Shown: in pieces, positions 35,599 through 47,830 of the stretch
Numbering within the stretch: the stretch's first letter is position 1
Layout of the letters: every line of letters begins with the position of its first letter
Origin: Monocercomonoides exilis
Lineage: Eukaryota > Preaxostyla > Oxymonadida > Polymastigidae
Assembly (NCBI GenBank): GCA_001643675.2
Contig: LSRY02000046.1
Coordinates: 558,001 to 622,000, forward strand
Direction of reading: 5' to 3'
DNA length: 64,000 nucleotides
Program-made: the position numbers and the translations under genes
Notes under the pieces: generated by a model
Database searches by the model: none
What the model was told of the DNA's origin: nothing
What the model saw: the letters and a program-made list of their open reading frames with translations, nothing else

Positions 35599-35662
<64 letters not shown>

Positions 35663-37428
35663 GAAAAGATAGAATTGACATTTGCTGAAGAATAAAAACA
35701 CATCGTTGTTGGGATATGGTCTTAAAAGAAGTGACATTAGAAGTTTTATTTTGATAAAAATATACCATCAAGGATGGAATCTATTTATCTGTAGAACTTT
35801 CGAAAATTAAAATTTTTTTATTCTTTTCAAAAAGGACAGAGCAAGAATTAAAAATCAAAAGATAATACTAATGATATAGATTGTTGAATTTGAATTGTAT
35901 TTGCTAAGTAAACTTGTTATGCAGTTTAAACAATATGGATTTATTGAATAAAATATCAGAGGAAAATCGAAATGATGCATTTTTGCTTTACTTTTGAAAA
36001 ATACGCACTTTTTAAATCCATTAAAAAGGTAATAACTAACAACCATAACATTCGAAGTACATTTTTTAAAAAAAATCAAACATCTTACAATATGGTTTAG
36101 AAAAGTGAATTGAAAACGAATAAGATTTTATGTTTAATAAATAAATGAGAAAAGGCGAAGTAATTTCGGTGTAATGAGAACATGTGCTTTTTATTATCCC
36201 ATCTTAAAAAGCAAAACAGCTATATGTCCAATGTAAAAGTTTCTTTATTCATCAAAAAAGTGTGATTAATTTGCAAAAATTTTCATATGAAAAGGAAACA
36301 AACATAAATGCCTTTGTCTCATGTGTAACAAAAGAGCCAAAATGTTCCCCAACAATACAGTGCCAAGTAGGTTTGTATTTTTTATCTTTAAAATTATTTT
36401 TTAAGTTACGAAATCAATATTTCTGAAATATTAATAAATAATAAATTGAAATACCAAATTCTTTTTTGATATTTGCTGCAACATCTTTTGCAATAGTAAA
36501 TTTTGTCAAAGCTTCATTGGTAACTTTTCTGCATTTATTTGGAAATGTTTTGTGGATTATTTTGGTAAATAATAAAATATTTGCAAATAATAAAAATACA
36601 GAAAAGAATAAAGTTAAATCTTCAAACATTGCATCTTGTTGCATTTCTTCTGACATGTCACAGTGCGTGATTACAACCTTTAAGTTTTCTGTCATGACAC
36701 AAAAAATATTTTTGAAACTTCTGATTGATCCTGTTTCCATTTTTAAATATATTTGTTTTTTGATAAAAAATTTTGAAATTGATAAAGGAAATAATGATGT
36801 GAATTTTTTGGAATTAAATTAAAATTCAATTTAAATCGAGAACCTTTCAGCATATGATTCATACATATTGTATTTGAAATGAAGATTGCATCATTTAAAA
36901 TTAGTAAAAAAATAAAGAGACAAGTGTGAAATTTTGAGAAATGCTGAACTTTTCCATTCTTCGTTCTTTATTATTTCAGTCAGCTCGAGAATATAAGTTT
37001 ACAAATGATTGTTCGCTTTTTTTTCAAAGAACAGCTTCTTGGAAATGATGGATCATTTCAATCTATTCTTGATGGTGCTATTCCTGGGCATTCTCACCCA
37101 ACAAGACTATCAATTTGTTTTTATCTTTGATTCTTATATTTTCTTTTCCCCTCTTTTTCTAAAACCAGTTACGCACTCGAAAGAGATGCGACGTAAATTT
37201 TTCTATAATTATCAAACTTCAACATTATCAAACAACACTTTTTTTTTATGAAATCAATTAAAGTGAAAATCAAAAAGAAAACATTCACAAACTTATTATG
37301 AGTAGTGAATATTGTTTATTATTGATGAGTACAGATGTTTGAAGAACAAATTTGAACAAATCATTATCACTTTCTTAACACAGAGTGTGAAATCTGTTTT
37401 TTCAAAACCAAATAACACTCTCATATCA
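35158..37428. other. AT-rich gene-poor region with a 59-A run
   Basis: Contains an unbroken 59-A run at 35602-35660. A minus-strand open frame at 36414-36740 (108 aa, METGSIRSFKNIFCVMTENL...) has more balanced composition than its surroundings and may be a gene or transposon remnant, but I recognise no family. The rest is A/T-rich with nothing I can support. It abuts the right shoulder of the inverted repeat. Confidence 0.45.
35602..35660. repeat. 59-nt uninterrupted A run
   Basis: An unbroken run of A, flanked by ordinary AT-rich sequence. It could be the tail of an old retroposed sequence, but no upstream element or target-site duplication is evident. The exact length is unreliable. Confidence 0.85.
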
Positions 37429-37651
37429 TGCAACATTTCAAAGCGTATTTCATCAATGCAAATGAATTTGGAAATAGCTTGAAATTCATTTGATTTTGTA
37501 TTTTTTCTTCATATTTTTTGAAAAATATAAATAATACTCCATATTTTCTCTAAGAGTTGCAAAAATTTTAGCAAAAATTATGTCAATGTGTCATCTCAGA
37601 TTTTTCCACAATTGTTTATGATTTTGTGAAATTCTTTTTTTTCTTCACGTA
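37429..37651. repeat. Diverged inner shoulder of the inverted repeat (right), uninterrupted by the transposon
   Basis: Reverse-complement homologue of 20547-20776 with numerous substitutions. Its GTTGCA at 37429-37434 (minus strand) corresponds to the hAT target site on the left, so this side keeps the apparent pre-insertion arrangement. Confidence 0.8.
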
Positions 37652-37728
37652 CCCAACATAAATTCGCATTTTCGCATTTTTTTTGTTTTTGCGGCTGAAA
37701 AGCTGTGAGGAGCGGCGCAAGCAGAACG

Positions 37729-39955
37729 ATGGGGAAAAGAGAATGCTACCGATTTCGGGACTGCGGGGGGTGCTGCAACGACCCGCTGGGGTGGTGCATG
37801 CTTGTGATGGTGAGGTTTGGAGCGCTTTTGGTGTGGCTGGTGCGTGTGTGCTGACGGGTGCATTTTCTGCTTTTCTGTTTATATATATATTTTTTATGCG
37901 GGGCAGCTCCATCCAGGTGTCGGTGGGGGTGTGCTTTGCGGGGTGGGTAATCCCGTTTTTGTGGTCGTTTTCGCCTTTTGTGGCTGTGGGGGTGTCTGTC
38001 GTGTTTTTCGGGCTGCTGGTGCTGGAGGTTGCAGCGTACAACGCAACGTTGTTTGTGGCCTCTCCTTTGCAATTTTCCTCTTCAATCACTATTTTTTTGC
38101 ATTTTTCTTTTGTTTTTTTTGGCTTTGTGCTTGTGCGCAGTTGGACTGACCCAGGTGTGCTGTTCTTCTTTGATTTTTTTATGGTTTATTTTGACTGGCT
38201 GTTGGGGTTGTGTGTGGTTGTGGGGCTGTGCAGGGACGCCTCCGGAGTGGTGGGTGGAGCAGGCGACGAAGACATACAACGAGTTCAGCCTGCGGCAGAA
38301 TGTGTTTTGCCTGCCTTTGCAATCTGTCTCACTTGGCGCAAGGGTAGTTGGGGTGTACGAAGTGGACCACACGATCGGGTCATCGGGGCCTGTGCTGCAC
38401 GGGCCGGGGGTGTTTGGAGAGGTGGGGTGGGAAGCAGGGAGCACAGGGAATGGGGAAAGTGGTGAGAGTGGTGAGAGTGGGCAGCAGATTGAGATGGAGG
38501 ATGATGGTGCGTCTGGTGTGTGGCTTGTTCTTGGCTGCTCTATTTGCTTTTTTAATTGCTTTTTTTTGTGACCGTGTGTTCTGTGGGGGTGGCTGCAGAC
38601 ACACAGCCGCTGCAGGGGAGCTTGGTGGGGGCAGCACCGAGCGGGGAGGCGCAGGTGCAGAGGAGATACAACATGACATTTTGCAAGGAGTGCGGGCGTG
38701 TACGGCCGGAGCGGGCGCACCACTGCTCGATCTGCAAGCGATGTGTGATGAAGATGGACCACCACTGTGTGAACAAGAGAGAGAGTGAGAGTGAGAGAAA
38801 GCGAAATTCAATTTTTTCTTTCTTTTTTGGATTGGATTTGAGGCATTTGTTCATATTCATTTTTCTCTCTTTCTCTTTTTTTGTGTTATTTCTGGATGGG
38901 ATGTGGTGGGTGGCAGGTCCGTGGGTGGGGACGTGTGTTGGGGCATACAACCACAAGTTCTTCATCCTGTTTCTGCTGTACACAGTGATTGTGGCGCTGA
39001 TGTATTCTGTGCTGGGCGGGATTGTCCTTTTCATGGTATGTTCTCTGTGTGTGTGAGAGTTGCATTTGAATTTGAATTGGATTGAGTGGTGGTTAAAAAT
39101 GAATGTGATTGAATTTGTTTCTCTTTCTCTCTCTTTTCATTTTTTTTTTTTGACTTGCTCATTCTGTTGTTTGCAAATGCTGTGCACATGCCCATGCCTG
39201 TCTGGTTGGGTTTTGGGAATGGAATTGGGTTTGGGGTGAGCAGTCGCCAGAGCCGTTTGGGGAGGATGGGGGGACGATCTTTGTGTTTGCGATGTGTGTG
39301 ATCTGTGTGACGCTGGCGCTGTCGGCGCTGTTCCTGCTGCTGTTCCATGTGTCGCTGATCCGGCGGAACCTGACGACGCTGGACGACGAGTTCGACGAGG
39401 GTGTGGTGGAGATGTTCGACCGAGGGACAGCAGGGAAAAACATGGAGGGCACGCTGGGGACAAACAGAAGGCAGTATGTGCTGAAAAGAGGGGGTGGTGG
39501 GAGGATATGGGGGAGACTTCACGACCAATATCGCAATTTCGCATTTATGATTTTTCTTTTCAATTTTTATTTATTTTCATTTTTTTTTAACTTGTTGTAT
39601 TTGGTGTCTGGCTGATTGGAGGTGGTGGAATCCTTTTGTTCTGCCCGTCCTTCCAGATGATGGGCTGACGCCCGCCACAGCAGTGTTCGCGCACTCTGCT
39701 CCGAATCCTCTTCACAAGTTTGCACCTTCAGAATCAGCAGGGCCAAGTGCATCTGCATCGTCAGAGCAGCACATGCAGCCTCTGGCTGAACAACAGGATG
39801 AGCACTCCGCTGACAGCCATGCTGCCATCACACAAATCACTCTGACTGCTGCTTCATCATCCTCTTCCTCTTCCTCTTCCTCTTCCACTCCGTTGTCTGC
39901 CCACACAGATGCAGAAGAGGCCAGCAGAGCGTTGAATGAATCGTTTGGAATTTGA
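37729..39955 (+). CDS. DHHC-type protein S-acyltransferase (palmitoyltransferase), copy 2
   Basis: Exons 37729-37839, 37917-38050, 38141-38154, 38234-38506, 38599-38766, 38917-39035 and 39244-39493 join in phase; one donor begins GTTTGT, the others GTG or GTA. A last exon, 39622-39955, fits if the G run at 39490-39494 is mis-sized. The N-terminus MGKRECYRFRDCGGCC matches the Cys-containing start seen in many DHHC proteins. Then come TM1, TM2, FWTDPGTPPEWW (TDPG), an acidic/Gly linker, CKECGRVRPERAHHCSICKRC, KMDHHCPWVGTCVGAYN, TM3, TM4 (MCVICVTLALSALFLLLFHV), NLTTLDDE (TTxE-like) and probably WWNPFVLPV. The DHHC cysteine codon spans an intron. About 465 aa, in the endomembrane or plasma membrane. 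The 14-nt third exon is unusually small. The C-terminus is uncertain. Confidence 0.82.
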
Positions 39956-41583
39956 CCAGCACTTTCGCTTTCCTCGTGCAAGGCCGATGAGCAGAACAAC
40001 TTCACTTTCACTTCCACAGTCAAACTTCCCACCTCATATCGTTTTTTTCCTCCCCCTTTTCCTTTTCATTTTCAATCACTTCACTTTTTAAGCAAATGCA
40101 CTTTTCTTTTTCTTTTCTTTTTTTGAGTTGTTGAGCGAAAGCACCGTTTCTGGTGTTTTGGAGATAAACAGGCAGATTCAGATGCGTTTTTGGTCTTTGC
40201 TGGCTGTTTCAGGCGAAAAGACTCCAAAAAAGAGCAAAAAGCAGAAAACACACACAGAAACACGCCCAGAGGCTGCAAAGTGTGTTGAAGAGCAAAAAAC
40301 AAAAAGAACAAAAAGAACAGGAAGAACACAAAATGAAGCAGCACTGCACACTTGGAGGCTGTGTGCACCCAGCTGCCCTTCCACAAAGACAAAGATGAAA
40401 GGAAACGAATGAACGAACTCTTTCAAAAACAAAATTCAAAAATCAAACAATGTCAACAAAGAAGCTCGTTGTGTGGATTGCGAGGGTTCAATCTTCCCAA
40501 AATACCCTGTTTCTCATTGGCCTTTCTGCAATCGGTTCAACCCATTTTCCTTCCCAGTGAAGCAAACACAAACACACAACACACACAAAACATCCTCATC
40601 AACAGTCAACTGGCCTTTGCCACACAACGACACTCCTTATCCTTCACTTTCTTTCAAAAACACAAAGCAGGAGATGGAAAATGAGGATCTTCCTTCATCC
40701 AAAGAAAAAGAAAGTGGGCTGAAAGTGCCTCGAAACTCTTGCATTTTCCCCCCAAAATGGAACAAGCAAAGCATTTGTTTCTCGCTGCCATCAAAGCCAC
40801 AACAATCCCCACAAAAACAGCTTCTTTGGAGCTTAACAAACAAACAAACAAACAAATCGCGAATGAATCATTTCGTGTTTATTCTCACTGATTCATTCCA
40901 CAACCCAGTTCATCCCCACCCCAAAAAAACCTAACCATTCTCAAACACAACAAAAAGAAAAAGAATAAAAATAAAAGACAATGAAAACAACATAACGAGA
41001 ACAAAAGGAAGGAATCAAGAAAACGTTGATTTTTTGTAAAAAAACAAGACTGTGCCTCTCCACAACGGGCAACTCCCCAACCAAAAAGAAACACAATGAA
41101 AAAACATCAAAATAAATGAATGTTGCAAACAAAATCAATAAAAGAGAAAGAGAAAGAGAAAGAGAAAGAGAAAGAGAAAGAGAAAGAGCATCCAGCAAAA
41201 AGGCATAACCGAAGATATATCACAGCCTTGCATCGCCTGCTCTTCTCCAGCGAAGACAGGCGACCAAGGAAATCAGGCACCACAGTTGCTGTCTTCCTTT
41301 CAAAAAACAAATTAACAAATAAATAACCTCTCAAAAGCATCCACACAACAAACAGCCAGAAAGTATTTGTAATCAATAAATATGCAAAAGAGAAAACATA
41401 ACAAATCGAAATCAATAACTTACACTTGACAGTTCACAGTTGTTCAGAACAGCCGCTCGCTGCCTCTGTCATCTTCCATTCACCTCATTCCTCCCCTCAA
41501 CCCTTCTCTTTCCATCCAATCAAAACATTTCACACACACTCTCTCTTCTCTCTCTTTCTCATTTTCTAATTTTTCACTCCCTT
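39956..41583. other. Convergent intergenic region of arm 2
   Basis: Reverse complement of 16613-18242, including the (AAAGAG)8 microsatellite at 41141-41188 and the duplicated weak ORF (40473-40934, +). No feature beyond those given for arm 1. Confidence 0.5.
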
Positions 41584-44500
41584 CTATTCTTCATGTTCCT
41601 TTTCCCCTTCCCTCTTCCCTGCCTCACACTCACTCGCACCACTCACCCCCTTGCTGCCCAGCCCCGAGTGTGCCAGCAGCTGCGAGAACAGCGATGCCGG
41701 GTCTTTCATCAGCGCCTGCGGCGTGTCCAGCTCCTTCGCCTCCCCCTTGTCCATCACCAGGATCCGGTCGCACCCCACAATCGTGTGCAGCCGATGCGCA
41801 ATGATGATCGCTGTCTGCCCCGCAAACGATGTCCGGATCGTGTGCTGGATCTTGCTGTCGGTCTCTGCATCCACATTCGCTGTCGCCTCGTCCAGCACCA
41901 CAATCTTGCACTCGTCCACAATCGCCCGCGCCAGGCACAGCAGCTGCCGCTGCCCGCAGCTCAGGTTCGCCCCGCCCTCTGCCACATGGCCCTCCAGCCC
42001 GCCCTCCATGCCCCGCACCACCTCCCCCATCTCTGCCTGCTCCAGCACTGCCCACAGCCGCTCGTCGCTCTGCTTCCCTCCCAGGTCCAGGTTCATCCGC
42101 ACTGTCCCCTCAAACAGCGTCGGGTCTTGCGGGATGATCGCCATCGACCTCCGAAGCCGCCCCAGCCCCACCTTCGAGATGTCCACCCCGTCAATCACAA
42201 TCCGCCCGCTGTTCTGCTCCTTCTCCTTTCCAACACAGCCCCCTTCTTCCATCTGTGCCAATGAAGAACTTGAGCTTGAAGATTGAGTAGTTGTTGGCTG
42301 CTCCTGCTCCTGCTCCACAGGCAGCCCCGTGTCCACATCGATCAGCTGCGGCATCAGCGCCGGGTCCAGCTCCACCAGCCGGAACAGCGCCTGCACCAGG
42401 CTCGTCTTCCCGGCCCCTGTCCGCCCGCACACCCCGACCTTCTCCCCTCCTCGGATCTTGAACGACACATCCTTCAGCACCAGCGGCAGCCCCGGCCGGT
42501 ACCGGAACGACACATCCTCGAACGACACCGCCCCCTCGCTCGGCCAGCTTGCCTCGGGCTCCACCTCCACCCGCTTCGTCTCCTGCGGCAGCCGCGTCGA
42601 GTAGAACCGGATCCGCTCCAGGTTCGTCATCGTCGACTCCACAAGCACCCCCATCGTCACCAGCAGCGTCCCCTGCCACCCCAGGTTGTACGACGCCGAC
42701 ACCGCCAGCCCCACGCTCGACGCCCCCATGAAGTGCCACCCCAGCACCGTCACCCCCACCGTGAACACACAGCAGATCCCCTGGATCATCACGTTCGCCC
42801 ACTGCAGCCCCTCCCGCACCAGCACAAACGCCGACCCCCACACATCCACCTTCTCTGCAAACCGCCCCTCCCACACCCCCTCCCGCCGCCCCAGCCGGAT
42901 CGTGCTCAGCCCCGCCCCCGTCACCGTCTCTGTGAACTGCGCCATCACCGGGCTCCGCGTGATCCCCTCCAGCCGCGTCAGGTTCCGCGACGTCCGCGGG
43001 TACACCACCACTATCACGTGCAGCAGCCCCAGCACCCCCGCCACAAACAGCAGGAAGTACGGCCAGTCGATCGCCCCCACCACACACGTCCCCACCACCC
43101 CCAGCCACGTCTGCAGCAGATACGTGAACGTCGTCGGCAGGTCTGTGTCTGTCTTCGTGATGTCGCTGCTGAACCGGTTCAGGATCCGCCCCGTGGGCGT
43201 CGTGTCGAAGAACACGGGAGGGCACCCTGCCACATGCGCCGCCAGCTCGTCGTGGATCTTCCTGTTCGCCCGCCGCGTGAACGACGTGAACACCCCTGCC
43301 CGCACCACCACCAGCCCCAGGAACACAACCGCCACCACCCCCATCATCCCCAGCTTCCAGTCAAACCCCAGCCCCGCCGCCAGCCCCGGCGTGCTCACCA
43401 CGTTCATCCAGTACGTGTTCAGCGTGTTCACCCCTCGCACACCACCAGCAGCACCAGATAGCACCCCACTGCCGCCGGGCTCCCTAGCTTCCCCAGATAG
43501 TCCACATAGATCCCCCACGGCACACTCGACACCATCTGCTCCTCCTCCGTCATCATCTGCATCGCCGCCTTCTTCGCTCCCTTCTCTTCTCCCTCTGCTC
43601 TGCTTGCTGGTGTGCTTGCATCAGACACCAGCTGCTCCTCTGTGGGTGTCGGCGAAGCCATCGGTGAAGAATTTGGCTGAGAAGGGGTATTTGTCTCAAC
43701 TGTCGTTTCTGCTGGATGAGTCTCTGCCTCTTTCTCTGTAACCGATTCCATCACTTCCATCACTTCACTTTCCTTCTTCTCCTCTTTCTCCTTTTCTTTC
43801 TCAATTTTCTCCTTTTCTTTCTCCTTCTCCTTCCCGCCCTTCCTCCACTTCCTCGCCAGCCGCATCAGGTCGATCCCCTTCTCCTCCAGCTCCTTCTTCG
43901 TCCCCTTCGCCACAATCCGCCCTCCTTCCATCACAACCACTGTGTCTGCCCGGTCTGCATACTGCACCTGGTTCGTCGCCAGAACCACTGTCGCCCCGCG
44001 CTGCTCCTTCAGCAGCCCCACAATGCACTCCTCAAACAGCCGCTTCCCCACATGCGCATCCACCGCCGACAGCGGGTCGTCCAGCAGCACAACATCCGCC
44101 CCGCTGTACACACACCGCGCCAGCTGCAGCCGCGCCTTCTGCCCCCCGCTCAGGTTGATCCCCCGCTCCCCAATCGCTGTCTCGTCCCCTGCCCCCAGCA
44201 CCCCAAAGTCTGCCTCCAGGCAGCACACCGACACACACTCCCGGTACTTCCCCTCCTCCATCGCCCCCTCAAACAGGATGTTCTCCTTGCATGTCCCGTT
44301 GAAGATCCACGGCGTCTGCGAGAACGCCACCACCCTCCCCCTCACCTTTACTTCGGTCTTTTTTCTTTCCTTTTCCTTTTTCTCTTCTTCACCACACTCC
44401 CTCAGCTCATCGGCCTTCGCAATGTCTCCGCTCATCGCTGCCAGCAGCGACGACTTCCCGCTCCCCACTGCCCCAACCACAAACACAAGCTCCCCTTTCC

Positions 44501-46275
44501 TCACCTTCAGGTTGATGTCTCTCAGCACCACACTCGAACCCCCCTTCCCCTCTCTTCCCTTCTCCTTTTCCTCATTTCCTTCACCAAAGTCAGAAGAAGA
44601 AGAAGATGATGAAGAAGATGAGGAGGAGGACTTTTCCTCTTTTCCTTTCTCTTTCCCCTTCTTCCCCCTGTTCTTCTTCTCCCTCTTCTTCGCCTCCGCC
44701 TTCTCTCTCTGCGCCTTCGCCTTTTTTTCCTTCTCCATCTGCTCCTTCTCTTCGTTCATCAGCGGGATTGCTGGCGGGTCCAACCACTTGAACATCCCGT
44801 TCCGGATGATCACTGCATGCTCCCTCTTTCCCCCATTTCCCCTTCCATTCCCATTCTCTTCTTCTTCTTCTTCTTCGTTTTCGTCTTCGTCTCTCTCGCT
44901 GAGCTCCTCCACATACTCCTCCCGCTCCTCAAGCAGCAGAAACTCTGCAATCCGCTGCGCCGACGCCACCAGCAGCGTCCCCGACTGCATCACCATCGGC
45001 AGCGCCGTCGCCGCAAACGTGAACAGCCCCAGGATGCTCCCGATCGGGTAGAAGTGGTACACCACCTCCTCCTCTGCGATCCCCTCCCCCCTTCAGATAC
45101 GCTGTCAGCACAATCGTCTGCAGGAACATCGGGAACGCCGACATCGACGAGTACATCATCTGCAGCGCAAACACAAAGTGCGCCGAGTGCCCCAGCTGCA
45201 CCTGCCGCGCCTTCCCGATCCGCTCCAGAAACACCGACTCCAGCCCCCCCAGCTTCACCACCCGCATCCCTTGCACCATCTCGTTCGTCGCCTTCAGCCG
45301 CTCCTCGTTCGCCTCCAGATACAGGCTGTACCCCTTGAACATCTGCCCCGCAATCATCCCCTGCACCGGGAAGATCAGCACCACCAGCACCACCGCTATC
45401 GCCGTGTAGTACTTGATCTCCACAATCAGCAGCACCAGCGCCCCCACCAGCAGCACCGGGTACTGCACAATCGCCAGCACATCCATCAGCGACTCCGTCA
45501 CGTTCTGCGTGTCTGTCGAGATCAGCGCCACCAGCTTCCCCACATCCATCTTCGTCTGCGCTGCGATGTTCAGGTGCAGCGTCTTGTCGTAGATCATCCC
45601 GCTGATCCCTGTCCGGATCTGCCCGGCCGTGTTGATGATGAACCGGAACCCGTTCGACTCGCACAGCCCTGTGAACAGCGGCAGCACAATCAGCCCAGCC
45701 ACCACGCCCCCCGGGAACGGCGTCTCCAGCCCCGCGGCGTCGTTCGCCCCCTTCGCTGCCAGCGCCTCCAGCAGCCACCGCAGCAGGAACGGGCCCACCA
45801 GCTTCGGCCCGGCACTCAGCGCAATCAGCACCTGCGACACCCACACCCGCCACCCGCCCAGCGACACCAGCATCCCCACCACCGACGGCCGCGCTGGCGC
45901 CTTCCTCCCGAGCACCCTCCCCTCCCGCTCGCACGCCTCCTTCTCTGCGCTGTATGCTGCCAGCTCTGCCACATACCCCCGATAGCGCGCCTCCCACTTC
46001 TGCTTCACCTTCGGATAGTTCACTGCCGTCGAGTTCGCCTCCGCGATCTCGCACACATCCTCGTCCATGATCGGCCGCCGCCGGAACACATACCGGAAGA
46101 AGAACAGGAACACAAAGTTCGCCAGGAAGTTGCTCCGCTCCTCGTAGTTCTTCGGCCGCCTCTTTCTCTCCGAACTCCCCGATTCTCCGCTCCCACTGCA
46201 CCCTTCCTCTTTTTCGTTTTCTCGCTTTTCAGCCACTTTTTCTGCTTTGGACGTGTTTTTGTATTCGCTTTCCAT
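41584..46275 (-). CDS. ABCC (MRP-type) ABC transporter, copy 2, with two frame breaks
   Basis: The same protein as copy 1. Here the NBD1 Q-loop region is in frame (VKVRGRVVAFSQTPWIFNGT), but the frame is lost at two other homopolymers: near 45085-45090 in TMD1 (G6 versus G5 in copy 1) and near 43431-43434 before TMD2 (G4 versus G5). The breaks in the two copies do not overlap, so each copy is intact where the other is broken. Either both are decaying independently, or, more likely, all are homopolymer miscalls and both genes are functional. Walker A, signature and Walker B motifs of both NBDs are unchanged. GC-rich codons as in copy 1. Confidence 0.86.
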
Positions 46276-47077
46276 CCGATTTCCGCTTTCACAATTTCTC
46301 CGCGGAAACACAAAAAAACAAAAATCAGATGATCCCTCCTCCAATTCGCACTCCCCCCAAACATTATTGTGGTACCCCTCTTTCGCTCGAAATCTGCCTG
46401 GTCGCTTGCTCTGTGCTCTGTTGCGCCCTGGGGGCGTGTTCCAAGCGGGTTTTAAAATTTTAAAATTTTCTCAATTCTTATTTATTTCTCAATTACCAAA
46501 TACAAACATCTTTTATCTCGTTTATCTCTCACTAATACTTCTTCTCGAAAGTTATTAAGTCATCAAATGGCTTATCTGAGCTCTTCTAGCACAATGAATC
46601 AGTTGTGACCTGTGTATTTTTTTCAAGCATTCATTTTTTTTTTTGAACTGGTTTTGAATGGATTAAGGTTGTGCCCATAACGAATGCTTGATTTGTTTTT
46701 TGTTATGCTTTTGTGTTTGATGATTCGAAGCATTTGCACATGAGTGACAAGCAACGGCAGACATTAAATTCCTGCGATTTGCATGATTTTTCTTGGCGAA
46801 TGTCTGTTGTGTTGAGTATTTTGTGAAGTTTCGTTTCCATCAAAAAAAATCAGCTGAATGTGCATGGCTGAGGTTTCAGCTCAACTTTTGTATTTTTTTT
46901 TTCCAACTTCATTTGAGTGGTTCTTTGTGGTGGTTGTGGTGCTGCATGTTGTTGGATTTGCTTGTTTTGCCTTGTTTCTGTGCCTGGTTGTCTTTTTTTT
47001 TTTTTTTTTTTTTTGATTGTTTCTGGAAAGGGCAGTTGTGACGCAACACAAAAACTGGAAAACAAAAGTGGGATGTT
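46276..47077. other. Intergenic region upstream of ABCC copy 2
   Basis: Reverse complement of 11117-11918. It separates the divergently oriented ABCC copy 2 (-) and the truncated-gene copy (+). Confidence 0.5.
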
Positions 47078-47830
47078 ATGAAAAGGAATCGAAGGATGAT
47101 GCAAGTTCCAGGGGAAGAATCAATGACCTTTGCTTTCATTTTCTCAAGAAAATTGATTCAGCTGATTCAAACGAATGAACGGAGAAATAGAACCCTCATT
47201 TCAAAAAAATACAGTTTTGGAACTTGTGCTAGTTGGGTGCAGCAAAGTGTTGAAAATGGAACAGCGAGTGTTTGCGACAGAGTTCCTTTGCTGTGCATAA
47301 GATTCGAGAAGTTTGTCTCTGATGAGGAAGAGGCGGGAAAAGAAAAGATAAATGAAGAATTATTTTTATATCTCTCTGTGAATGATTCATTACGACAGAC
47401 AAACGCTTTTTCAACTGCATTACAAACAAGTGCCATTTCTGGTCTTCTGAAAGTTTCTACGAGCGAAGAAGAAAAAGAGGAAACACAAAACAAAGTGGAA
47501 ATGGATTCAGCGATTTTGAGTCTCATGTGCTCATGCAATACATTGCCACAATTTTCACAAATTATTAATTTATTTGCTTGCGTGAATGGAATTCCAGAAG
47601 AGCACTGATTCAGAATGAGAACACAGAAATGGTCAAAGGATCTTCAAAGCACCACAGTCTGATGCATCTATCAGTTCAATCTGCTCGGCTGGATTTTTAA
47701 GCGTTTGGCAAAATGAAGATTTGGCTGTGAATGAACTGCGATTTGCAAGAGAATCAACAGAAGTATTGGAATATGCTGAGGAGAATATTCTTGTGGGAAA
47801 GGAGGAGACAAATGGAACAATATATTTTGC
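47078..47830 (+). CDS. Unknown gene cut by the outer repeat boundary (copy 2)
   Basis: Copy of 10386-11116. The 176-aa frame 47078-47608 is identical. The second segment (about 47625-47808) leaves the repeat at ...LVGKEE and continues for only eight more codons (TNGTIYFAL, then stop at about 47836), whereas copy 1 continues into a different Leu/Phe-rich frame. So at least one of the two ends is not the original one. Function unknown. Confidence 0.4.

Larger units (their letters stand above)
37652..47808. repeat. Right arm of giant inverted repeat (palindrome arm 2, ~10.16 kb)
   Basis: Reverse complement of 10386-20546 with twelve 1-base homopolymer-length differences and no substitution that I could find. 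Separated from arm 1 by 17.1 kb (about 11 kb without the hAT insertion). Confidence 0.95.

Noticed and set aside
20851-35660. T run and A run as mirror-image parts of the palindrome
   Set aside because: They are not at symmetric distances from the shoulders, and the T run belongs to the hAT element.
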